Shown one piece after another: positions 8,501-17,811 of a stretch of 62,641 nucleotides of DNA. The first letter of the stretch is position 1. Each line of letters starts with the position of its first letter. The DNA is from Methylibium sp. GTDB taxonomy: Bacteria > Pseudomonadota > Gammaproteobacteria > Burkholderiales > Burkholderiaceae_C. The notes below the pieces were generated by a model. It saw nothing but the letters and a program-made list of their open reading frames with translations. It did not search any database and was not told the origin of the DNA. Both the position numbers and the translations under genes were made by a program. Location: assembly GCF_013817345.1 (NCBI RefSeq), contig NZ_JACDCW010000006.1, forward strand, positions 1-62,641, written 5' to 3'.

Positions 8501-8983
8501 ATGCGCGGCAAGACCCTGGTGACCGGTGTGATCGGCGCCGACACCCACATCGTCGGCAACCGCATCCTGTCGATGGCGTTCGAGAAGGCCGGCTACAACG
8601 TCGTCGCGCTCGGGGCGCTGACACCGGCGGCCGACTTCGTCAAGGCGGCGATCGAGACCGCCGCCGATGCGATCATGGTCTCGTCGTTGTACGGCCAGGG
8701 CGAGATCGACTGCCGGGGCTTTCGCGACCTCTGCGTCGAGGCCGGTCTCGACGAGATCCTGATCTACCTCGGCGGCAACCTGGTGGTCGGCAAGCAGCCG
8801 TGGGCCGACGTCGAGAAGCGCTTCCTGGCGATGGGCTTCGACCGCGCTTTCCCGCCGGGGACGCGGGTCGAGGACGTACTCCACACGCTGGCCGCCGACT
8901 TCGCGGCGCGCGACGCCGGCGAGCATCTCGATGCGGCGCTGGCCACGCCCTGGGCATCGAGGCAGGGCACCCAGACACGATGA
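8501..8983 (+). CDS. mutS: Glutamate mutase sigma-type subunit (B12-binding)
   Basis: 160 residues, close to the usual size for the small subunit of glutamate mutase (glmS/mutS, not the mismatch-repair protein). It has the base-off B12 motif DTHIVG (DxHxxG, whose His is the lower cobalt ligand), then [11 protein letters not shown] and the GGNLVVGKQ loop, all matching the clostridial protein closely. Translation from ATG 8501 begins with MRGKTL; an in-frame ATG at 8435 adds an unconserved tail. Its TGA overlaps the ATG of the mutL-type gene. It is the first gene of the operon divergent from gntR. The cofactor-binding part looks fully orthodox. Confidence 0.92.
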   Translation: MRGKTLVTGVIGADTHIVGNRILSMAFEKAGYNVVALGALTPAADFVKAAIETAADAIMVSSLYGQGEIDCRGFRDLCVEAGLDEILIYLGGNLVVGKQPWADVEKRFLAMGFDRAFPPGTRVEDVLHTLAADFAARDAGEHLDAALATPWASRQGTQTR

Positions 8984-10383
8984 ATTTCGCGTTGCTCGTC
9001 GATTTCGGCAGCACCTGGACCAAGGTGCGGGCGGTCGACCTCGACGAAGCGCGCGTCGTCGCCAGCGCCCAGGGCCCTTCGACGGTGGCCAGCGACGTGA
9101 CCGTCGGCCTGGAACAGGCGCTCGCCCGGCTGCATGCGACGCTGGGCCACACGCCGCGCTACCGCCTGCGCCTCGGCTCGTCGAGCGCTGCCGGGGGCTT
9201 GAAGATGGTGACGATGGGACTCGTTCGCGAGCTCACAGCCGAGGCCGCGCGGCAGGCGGCGCTCGGCGCCGGCGCCCGGCTGGTCGCGAGCTTCGCCTAC
9301 CGGCTGACCCGCGCCGACCTGCGCCAGATCGAGCGACTGCAGCCCGACATCGTGCTGCTCTGCGGCGGCACCGACGGCGGCAACCGCGAGATCATCGTCC
9401 ACAACGCGCGCGCGCTCGCGGCGAGCGGCCTGGCCTGCCCGGTCGTCGTGGCCGGCAATCGCGACGCCGGCGACGAGATCGCCGAGCTGCTGCCCGATGC
9501 GCGCCTCTGTGCCAACGTCATGCCGGAATTCAACGTGCTGGCCATCGAGCCGGCGCGGGCCGCGATCCGCGACGTCTTTATGAGCCGCATCGTCCACGCC
9601 AAGGGCATCGACCGTGCCCGTGGCCTGCTCGACGACGTCGTGCTGCCGACCCCCGCGGCGGTGCTCGAGGGCGCCGAGCTGCTGGCCGGCGGGCCGAACG
9701 GCAACGACGGGCTCGGGCCGCTCGTCGTCGTCGACCCGGGCGGCGCGACGACCGACGTGCATTCGGTGGGCGAGGGCGAGCCGGCCGCCGGCGTCGTCCG
9801 CCTCGGCCTGCCCGAGCCGCACGCCAAACGCACGGTCGAGGGCGACCTCGGCATGCGTCACAACGCCGCGTCGATCGTCGAGAGCTGCGGTGCCGAGGCG
9901 ATTGCCGCCGGGGCCGGCATCGCCACCACCCGGCTGCACGAGCTGCTGGCGGCGATCGCCGCCGACGTCGAGCGCCTTCCGGCCAACGCCGAGGAGCACG
10001 CGCTCGACCGCAGCCTGGCCCGCACCGCGATTCGCCTGGCGATGCGCCGGCACGCCGGCACCATCGAGACCGTGCACACGGCGCACGGGCCGGTACAGGT
10101 GCAGCGCGGCAAGGACCTCGCCCGCGTTGCGACGCTGATCGGCACCGGCGGCGTCATCGTCCACGCCGCGCAGCCGGGCGGGCTGCTCGACGCCGCGCTC
10201 GCCGATCGCGGCGATCCCCACTCGCTCGGCCCGGTCGCCGCGCAGCTGTACGTCGATCGCGACTACGCTCTGTTTGCCAGCGGCCTGCTCGCCCGGGCCG
10301 ATCGCCGGGTGGCCTTCGAACTCGCCCGCAACGGCCTCGTCCTGACGGAGAACGCCCACCATGTCCACCACGCAAGCATCTGA
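8980..10383 (+). CDS. mutL: MutL-type accessory protein of B12-dependent mutases
   Basis: 467 residues with an actin/Hsp70-like nucleotide fold: N-terminal [11 protein letters not shown] phosphate loop, LLCGGTDGG, and a second phosphate motif [12 protein letters not shown]. Proteins of this family (glutamate-mutase MutL/GlmL, unrelated to the mismatch-repair MutL) are found between the sigma and epsilon genes and are thought to act as reactivases or chaperones. The start ATG overlaps the sigma stop and the 3' end overlaps the epsilon gene by 23 bases, so the three are tightly coupled. Confidence 0.9.
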   Translation: MNFALLVDFGSTWTKVRAVDLDEARVVASAQGPSTVASDVTVGLEQALARLHATLGHTPRYRLRLGSSSAAGGLKMVTMGLVRELTAEAARQAALGAGARLVASFAYRLTRADLRQIERLQPDIVLLCGGTDGGNREIIVHNARALAASGLACPVVVAGNRDAGDEIAELLPDARLCANVMPEFNVLAIEPARAAIRDVFMSRIVHAKGIDRARGLLDDVVLPTPAAVLEGAELLAGGPNGNDGLGPLVVVDPGGATTDVHSVGEGEPAAGVVRLGLPEPHAKRTVEGDLGMRHNAASIVESCGAEAIAAGAGIATTRLHELLAAIAADVERLPANAEEHALDRSLARTAIRLAMRRHAGTIETVHTAHGPVQVQRGKDLARVATLIGTGGVIVHAAQPGGLLDAALADRGDPHSLGPVAAQLYVDRDYALFASGLLARADRRVAFELARNGLVLTENAHHVHHASI

Positions 10384-11875
10384 GCGGCTGCAACGCCCCA
10401 TCTCCGAGGCGGCGATCGATGCCGACACGTTCGCCTCGATGCGTCGCGACAACCTGGCCCGCTGGCCGACCGGCAAGCGGGTCGACCTCGACGAGGCGGT
10501 CACGTACCTGTCGCGGCTGCCGCTGCACAAGAACCTCGCTGCGGTGACCCGCGCCGCCCACGCCGAACGGCGCTGCCTGACGCAGCCGCGGGGCGGCTTC
10601 GGGACGATCGCCATGCAGCGCGAGCTGATGGTGGCACTCGACAAGGACGGCATGGCCGACATCGTGCCGACGACCACCGACAGCTACACGCGCAATGAAA
10701 TGTTCGAGCTGGCGCAAAAGGGCATGGAGGAGTCCGAGCGCGAAGGGCGGTCGCTGCTGAACGGCTTTCCGATCGTCAACTACGGGCACGAGGCGGCGCG
10801 CCTGCTTGTCGAGTCCATCGACAAGCCGGCGATCATGCTGACCGGCACGACGATGCCCAAGCTGACCGGCGAGATCGGCTACGCGGCGGGCTACACCGGC
10901 TACCTCGGATCGGGAATCGCCTACACCGTGTCGTACATCAAGGACCTGTCGGTCGCCGACGGCATTCGCAATTACCAGTATCTCGACCGACTCGTCGCCG
11001 AGTACCAGACGCGCGGCGTCGAGCTGCACCGGCGCCAGCCGGGCTTCCTGACCGGCACCAACGTGCCGCCGTGCATCGCCATCTCGATCTGCGTGCTCGA
11101 CTGCCTGCTCGCGGCGGCGCAGGGCGTTCGCCACTACGGTCTCGAGCTGGGCCAGACCCTGCACGTGATCCAGGACGCGGCGGCCATCGCCTGCTGCGAG
11201 GAGCTGGCCCAGGAATACCTCGGCAAGAAGGGCTACACGGGGGTCTTCACGCCGGTGAGCTCGCTGCACTGGATGGGCGCCTGGCCGTACGACGAAGCGC
11301 AGGCGGCAGCGATGGTGGCGCTAGGCGGCTACATCGCGGCGGTCGGCGGCGCCGTCAACGTGACGACCAAGAGCGTCCAGGAGGCGCACGGCATCCCGAC
11401 GCCGCAGGCCAATGCCGAGGGTCTGCGGACGACGCGCATGGGCATCTACCTGGCCCGCGGCATGCGCCTCGACGGCATGCCCGAGTACGAGCGCGAGAAA
11501 GACCTCATCCGTGCCGAGGTGCGGGCCATCGTCGATCGCACGCTAGAGATGGGCGACGGCGATGCGGCGCTCGGCAGCGTCCGCGCCTTCGAGGCCGGCG
11601 TGCTCGACGTGCCCTGGTCGCCGAACCGGCACGTCAAGAGCCGCATCATGCCGGCGCGCGATGCCGACGGTTACCTGCGCGTGCTCGACGCCGCCGCCGT
11701 GCCGCTGCCGCGCGATGTGATGGAAGTGCACGAGGCGGGTCTGCGCCGCCGCGCCGAGCAGACCGGCTGTGCCTTCGACCACGAGCTCGCCGTGCAGAGC
11801 GTCTACGAGCACAGCGAGCCGCTCGCCCAGCTGATGCCCGAGGACTGGTTCCGCGGCCTCGCCGGGCGCGCTTGA
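10361..11875 (+). CDS. Glutamate mutase epsilon-like subunit with altered substrate pocket
   Basis: 504 residues, a TIM-barrel catalytic subunit homologous along its length to clostridial glutamate mutase E (WPTGK, TQPR, YTR, SLLNGFP, HVIQD, GIPTPQAN). I compared it with the Clostridium cochlearium protein from memory. Arg66 and Arg100 are kept (R77, R111), as are Tyr177 and Tyr181 (Y188, Y192), Lys326 and Glu330 (K337, E341). Three pocket positions differ: Arg149 is L160, Glu171 is L182 and His291 is L302. In the known enzyme Arg149 grips a carboxylate and Glu171 meets the ammonium group. The fold and radical chemistry are therefore expected, but glutamate is doubtful as substrate. Genes for amidase, oxidoreductase and enolase-type enzyme follow. 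Confidence 0.88.
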   Translation: MSTTQASERLQRPISEAAIDADTFASMRRDNLARWPTGKRVDLDEAVTYLSRLPLHKNLAAVTRAAHAERRCLTQPRGGFGTIAMQRELMVALDKDGMADIVPTTTDSYTRNEMFELAQKGMEESEREGRSLLNGFPIVNYGHEAARLLVESIDKPAIMLTGTTMPKLTGEIGYAAGYTGYLGSGIAYTVSYIKDLSVADGIRNYQYLDRLVAEYQTRGVELHRRQPGFLTGTNVPPCIAISICVLDCLLAAAQGVRHYGLELGQTLHVIQDAAAIACCEELAQEYLGKKGYTGVFTPVSSLHWMGAWPYDEAQAAAMVALGGYIAAVGGAVNVTTKSVQEAHGIPTPQANAEGLRTTRMGIYLARGMRLDGMPEYEREKDLIRAEVRAIVDRTLEMGDGDAALGSVRAFEAGVLDVPWSPNRHVKSRIMPARDADGYLRVLDAAAVPLPRDVMEVHEAGLRRRAEQTGCAFDHELAVQSVYEHSEPLAQLMPEDWFRGLAGRA

Positions 11876-11955
11876 GAAGGCGCGGGCGTCTGCGGAATGC
11901 TCCGCCGCATGCCCGCCCGCGGCACGGCATTTTCCACCCCTCATCAGGAGCGACG

Positions 11956-13545
11956 ATGAACGACGCGCAAGCCCAATCGAACCGTGCGAGCGAGGACCTT
12001 CCACCTCTGCCTTCACAGCACCGGCGCCTGCTCCTGGCGGGTCTGGCTGGTGCCGGAGCCGCATCGATGGGATCGCAAGTGTCCGGCTGCGCCATCGCCG
12101 GTCAGGCAAGCCCGGGCCCGATGGCAAGCGCGCCGCGGGGCGCCCTTCCCGGCTCGATCGCGGAAGCAGGCAAGGCGCTGCGTGCCGGCGCATTTACCTC
12201 GGAGGAACTGACGAAGGCCTACCTGCGGGCGATCGCGGAGTCGCAGCCCAAGCTCAACGCGTTCATCACGGTCACCGCCGACCAGGCCGTGGCGCAGGCG
12301 CGCCGTCTCGACCAGGAGTTGCGGGCCGGCAAGGATCGCGGCCGCCTGCACGGCATTCCCATCGTCCACAAGGACCTTTTCGATACCGCGGGTGTCGCCA
12401 CGACGGTCGGGTCCGAGTTCTTCAAGGGGCGCACGCCACGCAACGATGCCACAGTCGTGGCACGGATGGCAGAAGCGGGGGTCGTTTCGCTGGGCAAGAC
12501 CAATATGAACGAGTTCGCCGCCGGCACCTCCGGAACGAATGCGTTCTTCGGCGATGTGCACAACCCCTGGGACCTCGCCCGCTCAGCGGGCGGCTCGTCC
12601 AGCGGCACGGGCGCCGCCATCGCCGCGGGCCTGTGTCTGGGTGGCACGGGATCCGATACCGGCGGCTCGATCCGAGTGCCGGCAAGCTGGAACGGGATCA
12701 CCGGAATCCGGCCGACCTTCGGCCGGGTGAGCCTGAGCGGGGTCTATCCGCGTGCGTACAGCCTCGACTGCGCCGGCCCGCTCGCGCGTTCGGTGGCCGA
12801 CGTGGCGGCCTTGCTGCAGGCGATGGTCGGCTACGACCCGACCTACAAGGATTCGGTCAGGGCACCGGCGGAGGACTTTTCGAGCCGCCTGGCTGCCGGC
12901 ATCCGGGGTCTGAAGATCGGCATCATCGACAACTACACGTACCGCGACGTCGATCCGGACGTCGTCCATGCCGTCCAGGCGGCCGCTCAGGTGCTCGAGC
13001 GACTCGGGGCCACCGTCCTCCAGGTGCGCATACCGATGCTGGCGGGACCGCTCGAGTACTCCTCGCTTTTTAACATCCTCTTGTACGAGTTCAATCAGAT
13101 CCTCGGAGTCGAGTACCGGGCCACCGCCGACAAGAACCTGTTCGGGCCGATCGTGCGCGGCAACATCGCCCGCGGCGAGACGGTCTCGCGCGAGTTCTAC
13201 GAGAGGTCTCTCAGGGAGCGCGCGCAGAAGAAGCGAGATTTTCGCGAGGTCTTCAAACAGGTCGACGCGCTGATCACGCCGACCATGCCGACGGTCGCCC
13301 CCGTGCTTTCCGCCAGCGGCGATACCTACGACCGGGGACGCCAATTCGCATTGCCGTTCAGCTGGGTGGGTGTGCCGTCCATCTCGGTACCGTGCGGCTT
13401 CGGTGCCGGGGGGTTGCCGATCGGCATGCAGATCGTCGGCGACGAGATGCAGGAGGCCTTGTTATTGCGGATCGCCGCGGCGTACGAAGGTGCGACGCCG
13501 CACCACCGTGCGCGGCCGCCCGCGTTCACCACCACGAGGATCTAG
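11956..13545 (+). CDS. Amidase-signature enzyme with Tat/lipoprotein signal
   Basis: 529 residues. The Ser-cisSer-Lys triad can be placed: K139 in VHKDLFDT, the GGSSSGTG loop (about 213-219) and S238 in GSDTGGSIR. The N-terminus has an RR pair (residues 23-24), a hydrophobic stretch and a lipobox-like VSGC with Cys45, so the enzyme is probably Tat-exported and anchored in the envelope. Most amidases of this family are cytoplasmic. ATG 11956 follows AGGAG at 11946. It sits between the mutase and the oxidoreductase, with an 80-base gap after the epsilon gene. An exported amidase would deamidate or hydrolyse an amide before uptake. Confidence 0.88.
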   Translation: MNDAQAQSNRASEDLPPLPSQHRRLLLAGLAGAGAASMGSQVSGCAIAGQASPGPMASAPRGALPGSIAEAGKALRAGAFTSEELTKAYLRAIAESQPKLNAFITVTADQAVAQARRLDQELRAGKDRGRLHGIPIVHKDLFDTAGVATTVGSEFFKGRTPRNDATVVARMAEAGVVSLGKTNMNEFAAGTSGTNAFFGDVHNPWDLARSAGGSSSGTGAAIAAGLCLGGTGSDTGGSIRVPASWNGITGIRPTFGRVSLSGVYPRAYSLDCAGPLARSVADVAALLQAMVGYDPTYKDSVRAPAEDFSSRLAAGIRGLKIGIIDNYTYRDVDPDVVHAVQAAAQVLERLGATVLQVRIPMLAGPLEYSSLFNILLYEFNQILGVEYRATADKNLFGPIVRGNIARGETVSREFYERSLRERAQKKRDFREVFKQVDALITPTMPTVAPVLSASGDTYDRGRQFALPFSWVGVPSISVPCGFGAGGLPIGMQIVGDEMQEALLLRIAAAYEGATPHHRARPPAFTTTRI

Positions 13546-13548
13546 GGC

Positions 13549-14553
13549 ATGCTGGCCGTCCGCATCCACGAGTACGGTGACGCGACCGTCTGCCGGGTCG
13601 AAGCGGTCGATGTGCCGCAGCCGGGCGCGGGCGAGGCGCTGGTGCGCCTCGAGGTCGCCGGCCTCAACTTCATCGACGTGCACATCCGGCTCGGCCGCTA
13701 CGCGAAGTCGGAGACTTACCGCAATGCGCTGCCGATGACCCTCGGCATGGAGGGCGCCGGTGTCGTCGAGCGGGTCGGCGAGGGCGTCGCCGATGTCGAT
13801 CTTCTGCAGCCAGGCGACCGCGTCGCCTGGTGCGTCGTTCGCGGCAGCTTTGCCGAGTACGCCGTCGTCCCTGCGGCCAGGTTGGTGCGCGTGCCCGACG
13901 CCGTTGATCTTCGCCACGCCTGCGCGCTGATGCTCCAGGGGCTGACCGCGCACTACCTGTCGCACGCCGCGTTCGAGTTGCGGTCCGGCCAGACCTGTCT
14001 GGTGCACGCCGCCGCCGGCGGTGTCGGCGGCCTCCTCGTGCAGCTGGCCAAGCTGCGCGGCGCGACGGTGATCGGCACCGTCGGCTCGGCCGCGAAGGCG
14101 CAGCTTGCGCGCTCGCTCGGTGCCGACCACACGGTGCTCTATCGCGAGCAGGACTTTCGCGCCGAAGTGCTGCGCCTGACCGGCGGCGCCGGCGTCGACG
14201 TCGTCTACGACTCGATCGGCCGCGACACCATCGATCGCAGCATCAGGTCGCTGCGCCGCCGCGGCCTGTGCATCAACTACGGCGGCGCCTCCGGCCTCGT
14301 CGAACAGATCGTGCCGCTCGAGCTCGGCGAGGCCGGCTCGGTGTACTTCACCCGGCCGCACCTGGCCGACTACATCGCCACCCCGGACGAGCTTCGTTCT
14401 CGGGCCGCCGAACTGTTCGCCCACACCCTGGCCGGCCGCCTGAAGGTCTCCGTCGACCGCAGCTTCGCGCTCACCGAGACCGCCGAGGCGATGCGCTACC
14501 TCGAAGCCGGCCGCACCCGCGGCAAGCTGCTGCTGGAGATGCCGACATGTTGA
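13549..14553 (+). CDS. Quinone oxidoreductase, zinc-independent MDR family
   Basis: 334 residues, colinear with the protein at 2347: N-terminal VNFIDVHIRLG-like loop, VAWCVVRGSFAEY, and the nucleotide motif HAAAGGVGGLL. No zinc ligands. It starts three bases after the amidase stop and its own stop overlaps the enolase-family ATG, so it is within the mutase operon. The likely reaction is NADPH-linked reduction of a quinone or an activated double bond. Confidence 0.87.
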   Translation: MLAVRIHEYGDATVCRVEAVDVPQPGAGEALVRLEVAGLNFIDVHIRLGRYAKSETYRNALPMTLGMEGAGVVERVGEGVADVDLLQPGDRVAWCVVRGSFAEYAVVPAARLVRVPDAVDLRHACALMLQGLTAHYLSHAAFELRSGQTCLVHAAAGGVGGLLVQLAKLRGATVIGTVGSAAKAQLARSLGADHTVLYREQDFRAEVLRLTGGAGVDVVYDSIGRDTIDRSIRSLRRRGLCINYGGASGLVEQIVPLELGEAGSVYFTRPHLADYIATPDELRSRAAELFAHTLAGRLKVSVDRSFALTETAEAMRYLEAGRTRGKLLLEMPTC

Positions 14554-15620
14554 CCCGTATCGAGGTTCGTCGCCTGCGCCTGCCGCTCACGACGCCGTAC
14601 CACCTTGCCTTCGGCGATGTCGAGGGCCTCGACACCATCCTCGCCGTCCTGCGCGACGGCGATGGGCGCGAGGGCTACGGCGACGCCACCGTTCTCACCG
14701 GCTATACCGACGAGACGATCGAAGCCAGCTGGCCGCTTGCCGAGCGGACGGCCCGCCGGCTCGTCGGCGTGCCGCTCGCCGCGGCGAAGGCCGAAGCGCT
14801 GGCGATGACGGCGACCGCTCCGTTCGTCGCCACCGCGTTCGCCAGCGCGATCGAGATGCTCGAAGGCGCCGAGCTGCTGCGCATCGATCGCGATACCGCG
14901 GTGCCGGTGCTCGGCACGATCAACGACAGCGAGCCCGGGCGCATGCAGGCGCAGATCGACCGCCTCTGCGGCGAGGGCTACACGACGCTGAAGATCAAGG
15001 TCGGCTCGGCGACCCCGGCGGCCGATGCCGAGCGGATCGGCGCGGCGCTGGCGCATGTCGCCGGCCGGGCGATGCTCCGCGTCGACGCGAACCAGAGCTA
15101 CTCGCCGTCCGAGGCGATCGCCTTCGCCAACGCGGTGCCGGTCGCCGGCATCGAACTCTTCGAACAACCGTGCTCGGCAGGCGACTGGGCGGCGCACATG
15201 ATCGTCGCCCGTGACTGCCCGCTGCCGTTGATGCTCGACGAATCGATCTACGACGAAGCCGACATCGACGAGACGGCGCGCCTCGAGGCGGCCCGCTTCG
15301 TCAAGGTCAAGCTGATGAAGTTCGGCACGCTCGAGCGCCTGGCGGCGGCCATCGAGCGCATCCGGTCGCACGGCATGCAGCCGGTGCTCGGAAACGGCGT
15401 CGCCAGCGACGTCGGCTGCTGGATGGAAACCTGCATCGCCGCGCGGCACATCAACAACGCCGGCGAGATGAACGGCTGGCTGAAGATGACGCGGCCGATC
15501 TTCGCGACGCCGATGCGCGTCTCGCAAGGTGCGATTCACCTGCCGGCGGGTTACCGGCCGGTGCTGGACATGGCGACGGTCGAGGCGGCGACTCTGGCTC
15601 GGGCCGAAGCGCACGCCTGA
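14547..15620 (+). CDS. Enolase-superfamily enzyme, muconate-cycloisomerase/dipeptide-epimerase type
   Basis: 357 residues. Capping domain then barrel with LKIKVG (K149, K151 as the KxK pair), metal ligands D180 in RVDANQSY, E206 in LFEQP and D231 in MLDES, and the lysine motif VKLMKFG near 253-258. This is the full catalytic set of the MLE subgroup, which abstracts a proton alpha to a carboxylate for racemisation, cycloisomerisation or elimination. It overlaps the previous gene by 7 bases and ends the operon. In the classical methylaspartate pathway glutamate mutase is also followed by an enolase-superfamily enzyme (methylaspartate ammonia lyase), but this protein is not that family. Confidence 0.88.
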   Translation: MLTRIEVRRLRLPLTTPYHLAFGDVEGLDTILAVLRDGDGREGYGDATVLTGYTDETIEASWPLAERTARRLVGVPLAAAKAEALAMTATAPFVATAFASAIEMLEGAELLRIDRDTAVPVLGTINDSEPGRMQAQIDRLCGEGYTTLKIKVGSATPAADAERIGAALAHVAGRAMLRVDANQSYSPSEAIAFANAVPVAGIELFEQPCSAGDWAAHMIVARDCPLPLMLDESIYDEADIDETARLEAARFVKVKLMKFGTLERLAAAIERIRSHGMQPVLGNGVASDVGCWMETCIAARHINNAGEMNGWLKMTRPIFATPMRVSQGAIHLPAGYRPVLDMATVEAATLARAEAHA

Positions 15621-15622
15621 CT

Positions 15623-15697
15623 ATTGCCACCAAGCGCAGCGCCGCCTTCGCCGAAGTGCCGACGATGCAGGAGGCCGGCGTCGCCGACTTCGCTGGC
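15623..15697 (+). pseudogene. Fragment of a Bug/TctC receptor gene
   Basis: About 24 codons reading TKRSAAFAEVPTMQEAGV, the conserved segment near the C-terminus of Bug receptors. No start and no remaining domains. It follows the enolase gene directly, so a TTT receptor gene once stood here or was brought in by rearrangement. Confidence 0.6.
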
Positions 15698-15785
15698 GCC
15701 GCTCGCGCACGGCGGCAGCCTGGCGATGGCGCGAAATTCTCGGCGGCGCAGTTCTGGCGGCAGGCGGTAGAGTGCCGCCGACGGC

Positions 15786-15866
15786 AGCATCGGCGAACTC
15801 GCCATTCGCGGCCCGCACGTAATGAAAGGCTACTGCAAGAACGAGCTTCTCGACGCGCTCCCCTGA
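15786..15866 (+). pseudogene. Fragment of an AMP-forming acyl-CoA ligase gene
   Basis: Reads GELAIRGPHVMKGY, the conserved motif ahead of the hinge in AMP-forming ligases, followed by a few codons and TGA. The rest of the gene is missing. The ligase at 32826 has the related GELVMRGPQVMSGY. Confidence 0.6.
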
Positions 15867-15950
15867 GGGCAGCGCAATCGGCGGCTGATCGGCGCTCGCG
15901 TGCAGCGGCCGTCCCGGTCGCCTCGCCGTCATCCACTGAAGGAGTACACG

Positions 15951-16169
15951 ATGATCGCTCGCCGGATCGCTCTTGGATCCCTGGCCGCGGCCAGTGCGCT
16001 GGTCTTCGCCGGCTGCGCCATGACGAAAGCGATGACGGGCAACTCGATGAGCGTGCCGCTCTCTGGCCGCAACGAGGTGCCGCCGAACAACAGCACGGCG
16101 AGCTGCACTGGCAAGGTCGAGCTCGACGGCAACGTCATCAAGGGGAACATCACCTACCAGGGCCTGGCT
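15951..16169 (+). pseudogene. CHRD-type lipoprotein gene cut off by transposon DNA
   Basis: Begins with a lipoprotein signal (MIARRIALG, then LVFAGC lipobox) and continues with VPLSGRNEVPPNN and GNITYQGLAA, characteristic of CHRD domains. The homology stops after about 73 codons, where the antisense end of a Tn3-family transposase begins; the expected histidine-containing second half is absent. AAGGAGT precedes the ATG. Confidence 0.65.
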
Positions 16170-17790
16170 GCATCTTCATCGTGTTCCAGGCGATCACGAT
16201 ATTCGTGAGCAAAGCGTGAGAGCCGGAAATTGCCTTCATCTCGTCACGGCGCCGGCCGCGCTCGGGCGAGATGCGGCCGTAGTAAATCGCGCGCTGCAGC
16301 TGGTGTACCGACTCGCCCCGGTTCAGCAAGGTGTGGATCTCGCGACGGAATTCTTCGTTGGTGAAGTAGTCGCAGAGAAAGAGCGTCCGCAGCAGCTTGC
16401 CGAGTTCGTCGGCAGCCCGGTGCATGGGATTGCCGGCGGCAGCGCTGCCGAGCTTGTCGAGGGCGTCCCTGGCTGTCAGGCGGCCGCGGCGGATCGAGGC
16501 GACCAGGCGCAGCAGTTCGTCCCAGCCGCCGGTGATCGCTGCTTCTGAGACCCTGGCCGCGCCGATGCGCTCGAGGCTTTCGGGAATCGCGAGCGAGCGG
16601 GGCAGGTAAAGCTTGCGCTCCGCGAGGTTCTGCAGTCGCACGCATAGATCGAAGCCCAGCAGCTTGGCGACCGCCATGCCCGCATTCGTATAGCCGTGGG
16701 TATCTACGGCGAGCAGCTACAGCCTGATCGCGTTGTCGTCCCGGGCGTCGTTGTAGTGCTCGACGCCTTGGACGGCCGCGCCAGCCTGGCGCTCGTTGAG
16801 CACGATCGGCTGGTCGTAGAAGACGCCGTAGGCGTCAAGCACGTGCGTGTAGATTCCGGCCGCAAACGTGCGCCGGCGTGGGTCAATGCGCGCGTTGAAC
16901 AGGTGTCGGGAAGCGTCAAGCGACATAATGTCCGCGGACCCCTTGCTTCCCTTACCCCACAGCTCGGTGATCGGGTGCTGGCGCTGGAACTCGACCACTT
17001 GTTCGTTCGCACGCCGCAGCCGGCCGTGACCTTTGAGGGCGCGCATGGCGGCCGATACGTGTGAGACCTGCAATCCCGGGATTATTGCGGTCACGCCCTT
17101 CGCGTCGTTTTCGGTCCCGTGTGCCAGCAAGGCGCCGTAACAGGCGATGAGTTCCTGCGATGACTTGGCCCGGTTGCCAAGCAGCACCTCGCTGAAAGCG
17201 ATCTGCACGTCCAGGTCGACCAGCATGTCGCTGAACTGCACTTCGCCGATGACAGCGAAGATGGCGTCGCGGCTGCGGATCGCCTCGGGCTCGATCTCGA
17301 TCGCCTGCAATGCCGGCAGGCGCACGTGGCCCGCGCTGTCGATCTCGAGCTTGCCGTTGGTGAGCGCTGCGGCAAGCCCGGCGGTGAGATTCGCGTGAAT
17401 TCGCTCTAGGAACAGCTTCGGATCCGACGTGAGGCTCAAGGCGCTGATCAGGTGACTGCGCACCTTCTTCCATTCCTCAGGCGGGATCAGCAGATCCTCG
17501 CGGCTGCGGTGCTCCCAGCTGTGATCGATCCAAAGTCGTCCGCCCTTGAGGCCTCTCCGGGCCGAGGTCAGCGTCGCGGCTCGAAAGGCGGCCAGCGCCT
17601 TCTTTCGGTCGGGGACGCTGAGAAGTTCGTGCCAGACCGGGTCGGCTATGTTGAGGTCGAAGTCCTTCGGCAACTCCTTCGCGCCGCTTGCCTGCAGGTC
17701 GCGCAGCGCAAGAATCTGCCTGAGCGGCCGTTGCGTCTCATCACCCTTGATGTCGAGGTCCGCGAACGCATTGAGCAGCGCCGTTTACGC
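16169..17790 (-). pseudogene. Tn3-family transposase remnant with in-frame amber codon
   Basis: Two stretches in one frame (about 17790-16720 and 16716-16169) separated only by TAG at 16717-16719, followed directly by LLAVDTHGYTN, a Tn3 transposase motif. The C-terminal block has AKLLGFDLC and LTNIVIAWNTMKMQ. The N-terminal half is missing, cut near 17790 where an IS630 fragment starts, and the last residues are lost at the junction with the CHRD gene. No terminal repeats, resolvase or res site were seen. Confidence 0.8.
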
Positions 17791-17811
17791 GTGTGTCGTC
17801 GTCGATTAACG

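Noticed and set aside
8404-8979. N-terminal extension of the MutL-type protein
   Set aside because: The extension is the sigma gene read in another frame; [11 protein letters not shown] starts right at ATG 8980.
14547-15620. Methylaspartate ammonia lyase
   Set aside because: Although it follows a glutamate-mutase-like gene, the protein has the KxK and lysine motifs of the MLE subgroup and is shorter; it does not resemble the ammonia lyase.
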